DNA from: Prorocentrum cordatum
Lineage: Eukaryota; Sar; Dinophyceae; Prorocentrales; Prorocentraceae
Assembly: GCA_963575745.1 (NCBI GenBank)
Contig: CAUYUJ010009380.1
Span: 116,501 to 160,000 of the forward strand
Direction: 5' to 3'
DNA: 43,500 nt
Shown here: in pieces, positions 37,481 through 43,500 of the stretch
Numbering within the stretch: the first letter of the stretch is position 1
How the letters are laid out: the number at the start of each line of letters is the position of its first letter
The notes under the pieces: model-generated
Seen by the model: only the letters and a program-made list of their open reading frames with translations
The model's database searches: none
Told to the model about the DNA's origin: nothing
Program-made: the position numbers and the translations under genes

Positions 37481-37740
37481 CAGTTTCACAGACGGACGGC
37501 GGGTGGTGTTCGAAATGTGGCTCTCGTCTTAGCGCCGCGCTCATTCGTTTTAAAAATGCAAGAGTTTCACGGATTGAGGGCGAGTGGTTTCCAAAGAGTG
37601 GCTCTCGCCTTAGCGCCGCGCACATTCGTTTTAAAGAATTGCAAGAGCTTCACGGATTGAGGGCGGGTAGTTTTCAAAGTGTGGTTCTCGCCTTAGCGCC
37701 GCGCACACTCGTCTTAAAAAACTACAATAGTATCACGGAT
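37481..37740. repeat. 83-bp tandem repeat, three units
   Basis: Starts (C/G)AGTTTCACGGATTGAGGGC at 37481, 37562, 37645 and a partial at 37728 (steps 81, 83, 83). Each unit ends CTCGCCTTAGCGCCGCGCAC, ATTCGTTTTAAA. Not a multiple of three. Confidence 0.9.
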
Positions 37741-38245
37741 TCCCATGATCAACGTACCAGAAATGGTGTTTCCGAAGGATTCAGAATTATGCGGGTGCAA
37801 CAGCTATGTTGATTCGCGGTGTTATTCCGCATCGTCAAGACGCAGCATTGCAGTTGATCCGTGGCGTTGAAATCCCGAGAACAATGATTTGGCATGCTTC
37901 AGGGTCTTCAAACGGTTGTATTCCAACGAGGCACTTTCCTCAATGGAAATGAACACTTGTAGGGGCCTGTGAAACGAGAGCTCGGAGGGAGGGTTAATTC
38001 CAACATCGTTGATGACTCTTGGGTTTACACTGGTCCTCCTCCTCCTCTTCCCCCGGTTCCTCGGCAAGTCAAAGATGGCGCCCTGAGACGTGGGGCGCTA
38101 GCGCGCCAGTGGGGTCCAGCGCAGACCCAAGAAATTCGCGCGTACCTCCGAAAGCTTATAAGTATACAGTTGGTCTTTGTTCGACCCATTCGAAACACCT
38201 TCGGTGGCAATTCGGAGGAGCCTCCCATGCCGTCTTTCTAGCTCT
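37741..38245. other. Non-repetitive stretch, nothing identified
   Basis: AT-richer than the surroundings. Short competing frames only (for example plus 37969-38241). No domain. Confidence 0.4.
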
Positions 38246-38345
38246 TGCGAATCGACGCTGGCCGATGCTAAACGACGCTAATCGATGTTAACCGACGCTA
38301 ACCTGCGCTTCATCGACGCTAGTCGACGCTACTCCGGCACCTTCT
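38246..38345. repeat. TCGACGCTAA minisatellite
   Basis: About 10-14-bp degenerate units (CGACGCTAATCGATG, CGACGCTAACC, CGACGCTAGTCGACGCTA). Related words flank element B copy 2 at 39675-39730 and 39948-39965. Confidence 0.8.
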
Positions 38346-38486
38346 CTTCGATTACCAGACATCCGCGCACACTAATGCACTCTGAAGACGGCATCACGAG
38401 GACAAGAAAGGCTCCGCTGAATTGCTACCGAAAACCACCGATCCCCCATTCCTCCTTTCAGTCCTCCCTCACGGCGGCCCGCACGA

Positions 38487-38924
38487 CTAGATGAAGGCGT
38501 TCAGAATTCGGTCCCCAGAACCCCTCCTGGGGTCCACATGGTGCACTCCTCCACGTCCGGCTCCGTCTTTGACTGCCCCCGGACCCAAAAACGGCCCCTG
38601 GAGGTAGAAAGAGGCAAGAAGACTTCTCGGACTCAGCACCTCGAACGGGGGCCCCCCTTCCTGCTGGCCCGAACCAATGCTGGGCCACCTCCGACCCCCA
38701 GCCGGCTCCAACACCGATCCCCCCCTTTCCTTCCTCCTGCTCCCTGCCGGCGCTTGACCGGGCGGGAGGGTGGGGGGAGCCCAGAGCCGCTGCAGCGACC
38801 AGCCGTCGGACGCGGCCATCGCCTCCCGCAGCGCCGCCTGCACACGGATCGACGAGGCAGCGGGGCCTCCCAGGTGGGGTCGCAGCGGATGGGGCCGGAG
38901 GATGTCGCCGCATCGCCCGTGCAT
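38487..38924 (-). CDS. Possible coding stretch, unknown product
   Basis: 145-codon minus frame with non-repetitive composition: Q-A-A-L-R-E-A-M-A-A-S-D-G-W-S-L-Q-R-L-W, then G-P-P-F-E-V-L-S-P-R-S-L-L-A-S-F-Y-L-Q, ending L-N-A-F-I. A second minus frame (38458-39057) and a plus frame (38538-39464) overlap it, so only composition favours it. No family recognised. Confidence 0.25.
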   Translation of the reverse strand: MHGRCGDILRPHPLRPHLGGPAASSIRVQAALREAMAASDGWSLQRLWAPPTLPPGQAPAGSRRKERGGSVLEPAGGRRWPSIGSGQQEGGPPFEVLSPRSLLASFYLQGPFLGPGAVKDGAGRGGVHHVDPRRGSGDRILNAFI

Positions 38925-39072
38925 CGCCCGTGCTTGGCGTGCTTGGCCGATGCCGCGGCGACGTCCGCGCGGAGAAGAGCGGGCTCCACATCAGGCCGCT
39001 TCGCCGATGCGTCGGCGGTGCGGCACGGCCCTCCGACCGCACCTGCTCCGACCCCATGCGGGAGGCCTGGAG

Positions 39073-39238
39073 TTACGTCGGGCCTGTCCCCCTACAGGGC
39101 GATTTTGGACGAAAGCTTTACAAATACCCCAAAAATACCCCAAAATGGTCAAAACATGCTTCAAAAAAGAATCGTCCCCAGACTGTCTTCCGACGACTTC
39201 TGCAGATCCCCCCCTGCAGAGGGGCAGGCCCGACCTAA
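39073..39238. mobile_element. MITE-like element A, copy 4, with perfect 8-bp target duplication
   Basis: 166 bp, ends TTACGTCGGGCCTGTCCCCC and GGGGCAGGCCCGACCTAA, interior with CAAAAATACCCCAAAATGG. GCCTGGAG abuts both ends (39065-39072 and 39239-39246). With copy 1 this fixes the element boundaries: four bases outside GTCGGG on each side. Confidence 0.9.
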
Positions 39239-39246
39239 GCCTGGAG

Positions 39247-39749
39247 GCAGGGGGGGGGGGAGGAGGAGGAGGCGAGCGCTGCGAAGCCGAAAGCCGAAAG
39301 CCGAAAGGCGCGAGGGGCAGGGGAGGGACAGCAGGCCTCCCGCCTCGCCGCGGGGCGGTCGGCGGGCCTCCGGGCGCTCCCGAGGGCCGTCGGCGGCCTC
39401 TCGTCCAGCCGCGGGGCGGTGCGGCGTGCCCGGGCGCCCGGGGAGCCGCAGGGGCGCCATCTAGACGCCTAAGATCAGTCTGCTGGGGGATGAAAAACTA
39501 CTCGTTCTCTGCCAATTCTCTGGGATAATATATGGCAAGAAAGCTCTACGAGTCTCCCGGCGGTAACCAAGGTTGACGGTTTACCCCCGGCGCCCAGCAC
39601 CCGCGAGAGCCGGAGGGCAAGTCTGCGGCAGCTCGTGGGAGCCTCCCATGCCACGCGGCTGGCCCTTGCGCATCGGCGCTCGTCGAAGCGAATCGACGCC
39701 AGGTCGACGCTAGATCGACGCCGAATTGGCGCAGTCTCACCGGCTGCCA
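39247..39749. other. GC-rich sequence, nothing identified
   Basis: GGA run and GCCGAAAGCCGAAAGCCGAA triplication (39283-39305), then GC-rich sequence with competing frames, then TCGACGCCAGGTCGACGC words near 39695-39720. Confidence 0.4.
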
Positions 39750-39939
39750 TGACGCACGAACCATACACCCCCGTACCCATGGGAGGGTCGGAGGGAGCAG
39801 GACTGGCTATGGGTACGGGTGCGGGTTGTCGTACCCAAAAGAAGGCTCCCGTTCAAGCGGGGACCCCCATCCGACAACACGCACACATAGCCCCCTTCCG
39901 TCCAGCCTATGTGTATGGGCCGTGTGTTGTTCGTTCGCC
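39750..39939. mobile_element. Nested-palindrome element B, copy 2 (inverted relative to copy 1)
   Basis: 190 bp. TGACGCACGAACCATACACC and CTATGGGTACGGGTGCGGGT on the left, CGACAACACGCACACATAG and TGTTGTTCGTTCGCCA on the right, core CTCCCGTTCAAGCGGGG. It aligns along its whole length with the reverse complement of 12202-12390. Confidence 0.8.
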
Positions 39940-39984
39940 ATACCAGACGCTAATCGACGCTGGTGCACTCTAAGGACGGAGTTA

Positions 39985-40420
39985 CGTAGCACCCCGCAGG
40001 TGCGGATAAGACTGAGGGGTCGGTGGGACGTCGGCAGGTTGCGAGACTCTGGAGAAGCCCGCCGCAGGCGCCAAAGTTTCACGAAATACATAACGAACCC
40101 GCCGCAGACGCTGATTTTTTTCAAACCAATGTGGATCGGTCGCGGGTGGGTCGCCGTTGAGTCGCGGGGTGGGTCGCGGGTGGGTCGCAAGTAGGCGCGG
40201 ATGGGTCGCGGATGATTCGCGGGTGGGTCGCGGGTGGGTCGCGGGGTGGGTCGCGGGGTGGGTCGCGGGTGGGTCGCGGGTGGGTCGCGGGGTGGGTCCC
40301 TGGGTGTCGCGAGCTGGGTCACGGGTGGGTCGCGGGGTGTGTCGCAGGGTGGGTCGCGGGGTGGGTCGCGGGGTAAATCGCGGGTGGGTCGCGGGGGGGA
40401 CGACGACAATAAAAAACAAT

Positions 40421-40476
<56 letters not shown>

Positions 40477-40522
40477 CCACAACCACAACCACAACAACAA
40501 CAACAACAACCACAGCAATAAT

Positions 40523-40560
<38 letters not shown>

Positions 40561-40629
40561 GAACAACATCAACAACAACAGCAACAACAACAACAACAGC
40601 AACAGCAACAGCAACAGCAACAACAACCT

Positions 40630-40660
<31 letters not shown>

Positions 40661-40870
40661 CATTTTACCCGAACGCTCAGTGTTCTCCCCAGTGCCAGGG
40701 TTTTCTTGCGACACCAGCCAATACCCCCACTTCGTGGGGGGGCCGTTCAAGCTCTACCAAATATCCAAACGACTCTTCGAGACCACCCACACCCAGCTTC
40801 CCGCCCTATGACGTTGGGACACTTCACTTCGTGGCGTGCGGACGACCCTGGCTACTACACTGGCGTGGGG
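39985..40870. repeat. Composite repeat Z, copy 2
   Basis: Leader 39985-40130 (GTAGCACCCCGCAGGTGCGG, GAGACTCTGGAGAAGCCCGC), GGGTGGGTCGC minisatellite 40138-40402, CAA tract 40408-40658 (with CAG and CCA variants), tail Y 40660-40865. Same order as copy 1. Confidence 0.85.
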
Positions 40871-41014
40871 TACACACCCACAGAGGTCCTTCTTGAAGTA
40901 CGCGTGAAGGTCTTTCGCCGTCAAAGCCATACTGCTCGTGAAGGTCTTTCGCCGTCAAAGCCATGATCCAAGAACACAGGCGATACCTTGATCCGAGATG
41001 GCTACGGATATGTG
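40871..41014. repeat. Short direct repeat after Y
   Basis: GTGAAGGTCTTTCGCCGTCA and AAGCCAT occur twice (40904 and 40938), followed by unique sequence. Confidence 0.75.
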
Positions 41015-41365
41015 CGTCAGCAGTCGGGGGCCTTCCTGGGGCCGCTTGGGGTCCTCTTGGGGAAGGGGGGAAGCCTCCTGGCGCGGTTTGGGGTCCACTT
41101 GAGAGCCTTTGGGGGGCTCCTTGGAACCATCTTGGGGCCTCTTGGGGGCTTATTGGACCCTCACGGCGGACTCTTGGGGCCTCTAGAACGCCTCCTGGGG
41201 CCATCTTGGGGGTCTCTTGGAGCCACCTTGGAGCCTCTCTGGAACCTCTTGGGGGCCTCTTGGAGTCCTCTTGAAGCCTCTTGGGACCATCTTGGGCGCC
41301 TCTTTGGGCCTCATGGACGCCTCTTGGGGCCATCTTGCGCGCCTGTTGGGGCCATCTTGGGTTTT
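41015..41365. repeat. GGGGCCTCTTGGGG spacer
   Basis: Degenerate spacer like 1-974, with TTATTGG(A/G)(C)CCTCACGGCGG as at 29648-29670, so this spacer and the one before module R copy 2 are related. Confidence 0.65.
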
Positions 41366-41545
41366 AAAGATTCATCAAGAGACCGCGAATGGATTTCGAG
41401 ATTTTTCGGATGAGAAAGTAGTGCGTTTTCATATGTTTTCTGAACATCGCATCTTGAAATTATTGAAAACCCATTGTGTTTGGCAGGATTTCGACATGCG
41501 CGCGCGGCGGCCGCGCGCATGTGCACTTCGTCTCATTTTTTGCAA
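41366..41545. repeat. Degenerate upstream unit of module R
   Basis: ACCCATTGTGTTTGGCAGGA, TTTCGACATGCGCGCGCGG and CATTTTTTGCAAGGGATGG are diverged forms of the module R core, in the same relative position as at copy 2. Confidence 0.55.
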
Positions 41546-42037
41546 GGGATGGTGGCCCTCGCAGGCGCGCAACCGTTGTTGGAGAAGTTCAAAGCACCTG
41601 AAGAAGTAGCACGCAAAGACCCTTTTGACAGAAATGTTTAAAAAGTGGTGTGTTTCCTATGAATCCGCAAGAGCGCGCGGAAGGACATTTTGACAATTTT
41701 TTCTTAAAAAACCATTGGGTTTTTGATGTTTTTATGTTAAAATCGCTACGAAACCTAAGGTTTTGGAAGGATTTCGTCTTGCGCGCACGAATGTCCACTT
41801 TACCTTATTTTTTGCAAGGGATTCTTGCAATTTGATCAACTAAGAACAAGAATTTTCATTTTCTATTGTTTTTTGCAAGGGAAAACGAGCGTCAACAAAA
41901 AACCGGATCCGGAGCTCATCCACTTTTCTGAAGCTTTCGCGAAAAAATGATGAAAATGTAGCTGCGGCCTAGGCGCGGCGCAGAGGTCGCGCACCAGGGG
42001 TCCCAACAATAATAATTCTTTAGAAGGAATAATGTTC

Positions 42038-42097
<60 letters not shown>
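41546..42097 (+). mobile_element. (CAA)n-tailed retroposon-like module R, copy 3
   Basis: GTGGCCCTCGCAGGCGCGCA, GACAGAAATGTTTAAAAAGTG (cut to 20 in copy 2), AAAAACCATTGGGTTTTTGA, TTTTTATGTTAAAATCGCTA, GCGGCCTAGGCGCGGCG, CAATAATAATTCTTTAGAAG, (CAA)n tail 42036-42097. Confidence 0.75.
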
Positions 42098-42098
<1 letters not shown>

Positions 42099-42330
42099 TT
42101 GGCACGTGCTCTTGTTGCCCGTTCACCGGGAAATTTGGTCAATGCTTGTCCTTCAAGGACAACCCGCGACCTTGCCGCCCGGGGGTAAGCAACCCCCCCC
42201 CCCCGGCAACCAGCAACCAACAACCTCGGGTTCCATTCCTCGCTCCGCTGTAACCTCGCTTGCGTAAGGGTGTGAACTCCTCCTTCGTGCAGTGTTTCCA
42301 TGTCTGCACCAGCGAAGCTCCGGAATCGAT
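42098..42330. other. Non-repetitive stretch, nothing identified
   Basis: Includes a C-run (42195-42204) and AACCAGCAACCAACAACC. No gene seen. Confidence 0.4.
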
Positions 42331-43500
42331 CGGCTCCTATATGATCCTATAGATTCCGAAAGAAATCCGATGGGGATCCTGTAGGGACCCTATAGGGATC
42401 CTACCGGGATCCTATAGGGATCCAATGCGATCCTATGGGATCCTAAAGGATCATACAGGGATTCTATAAATATCCCATGCGATCCTGAAGGATCCTGTTG
42501 GAATCGGATAGGGATTGTATAGAAATCCCAAGCGACCCTGTCGGATCCTATAGGAATCGCATAGGGATTGTACAAGAATCCCATGCGATCCTCTAGGATC
42601 CGGGCGGTATGCTATCAGGACTGTATAGGAGTCCCATGCGACCATACAGGATCCGATAGGAATCCTACAGGGATCCTACGCGATCTTATGGGATCCTATA
42701 GGGATCCTAAAGGATCATACAAGGATTCTATAGGAATCCCATGCGATCCTGTAGGATCCAATAAGAATCGTGGAATGGATTGTATAGGAATCCCATGCGA
42801 CCCTGTAGGATCCTATTGGAATCGTATAGGGATTGTATAGGAATCCCATGTGATCCGATAGGCTCCTATGGGAATCCTATAGGGCTTGTATAGGAAAACC
42901 ATGCGATCCGATAGGATCCTGAAGGAATCCTGTAGGGACTGTATAGGAATCCCATGCGATCCTATGGGAGCCGATCGGAACCCTATAGGGGATGTATAAG
43001 AGTCCCATGCGATCATATAGGGTCCGAAGAGAATCCTATAGGGATCCCACGCGAACCGTAGAGGGATTGTATAGGAATTCCATGCGGTCCTATAGGGTCC
43101 TTTAGGAAGCGTATAACAGTCCTATAACAATATTATATGGTTTGTAAAGGAATCCAATGCGATCCTATAGGATCCGATGGGAATCGTGGAAAGAATTGTA
43201 TAGGAATCCCATGCGACCCTGTAGGATCCTATTGGAATCGTGTAGGGATTGTGTAGGAATCCCATATGATCCGATAGGCTCCTATAGGACTCCTATAGGG
43301 CTTGTATAGGAAAACCATGCGATCAGATAGGATCCTGAAGTAATCCTGTAGGGACTGTACAGGAATCCCATGCGATCCTATGGGATCCGTTCGGAACCCT
43401 ATAGGGTTTGTATAAGAATCCCATGCGATCCTCTGGGATCCTATAGGGATCCTATGGGGACTGTATAGGAATCCCATGCGATCCTATAGGATCCTGCAGG
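42331..43500. repeat. 52-bp GGATCCTATAGG satellite with 416-bp higher-order period
   Basis: Monomers contain TATAGGAATCCCATGCGATC and the palindromes GGATCC and CCTATAGG, spaced 52-54 bp (for example 42735, 42789, 42842). Variant monomers recur in the same order one 416-bp period later: GCGACCC at 42797 and 43213, GCTTGTATAGGAAAACC at 42884 and 43300, AATCGTGGA at 42767 and 43182. The array continues past the window edge. Confidence 0.92.

Overview
This window looks like nuclear DNA of a dinoflagellate, most likely Symbiodiniaceae or a relative. Three things point there. (1) There are many pentatricopeptide (PPR) segments of the dinoflagellate type, with the core S-Y-N/S-A-G-I-S-A-C-E-K-x-x-Q-W-Q-R/Q-A-L-A-L-L-S-E-M. 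(2) The DNA is GC-rich, gene-poor and dominated by degenerate 'GGCCGTCTTGGGG' spacer sequence. (3) Microsatellites, minisatellites and small inverted-repeat elements are abundant. I see no bacterial operon, rRNA, tRNA or CRISPR array. The species cannot be named from the sequence.

Layout. Positions 1-24.2 kb: a minus-strand series of PPR segments. Six are recognisable single or double repeats (about 2.2, 6.1, 9.6, 12.7, 13.6 and 22.8 kb). One is an intact four-repeat block (23.7-24.2 kb). At least seven decayed copies (about 1.0, 3.95, 4.9, 8.1, 10.9, 15.55 and 20.8 kb) are recognised mainly by the conserved sequence just upstream of the first repeat. All face the same way. Between them lie GGCCGTCTTGGGG spacers, CTG-rich stretches, two segmental duplications (about 1.27 kb and about 1 kb) and several inverted-repeat (MITE or foldback) elements. 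Two of these carry perfect target-site duplications.

Positions 16.8-20.4 kb: two arrays of a 12-bp GATCGATAGTGA minisatellite bracket a 125-bp tandem repeat and the best non-PPR coding region of the window. That is a minus-strand ORF of unknown family at 18.18-19.34 kb, whose second half lies in the -1 frame and which is followed by a perfect 23-bp hairpin. Positions 20.4-27.6 kb: spacers, a 90-bp tandem repeat and GGGCGG-rich blocks.

Positions 27.6-42.1 kb: repeats nested in repeats. A composite element (leader, GGGTGGGTCGC minisatellite, CAA tract, conserved tail) occurs twice. A retroposon-like module with variable 5' ends and a (CAA)n tail occurs three times plus one fragment. Two very large CAT/CAG/CGT arrays (about 2.1 and 1.1 kb) and long polypurine tracts account for nearly all the long ORFs there. 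Positions 42.3-43.5 kb: the window ends in a satellite of about 52 bp organised in a 416-bp higher-order repeat.

Functionally, the only family I can name is PPR (RNA-binding, usually organellar RNA processing). Whether the PPR segments are exons of one long gene, several genes, or mostly relics cannot be settled without transcripts.
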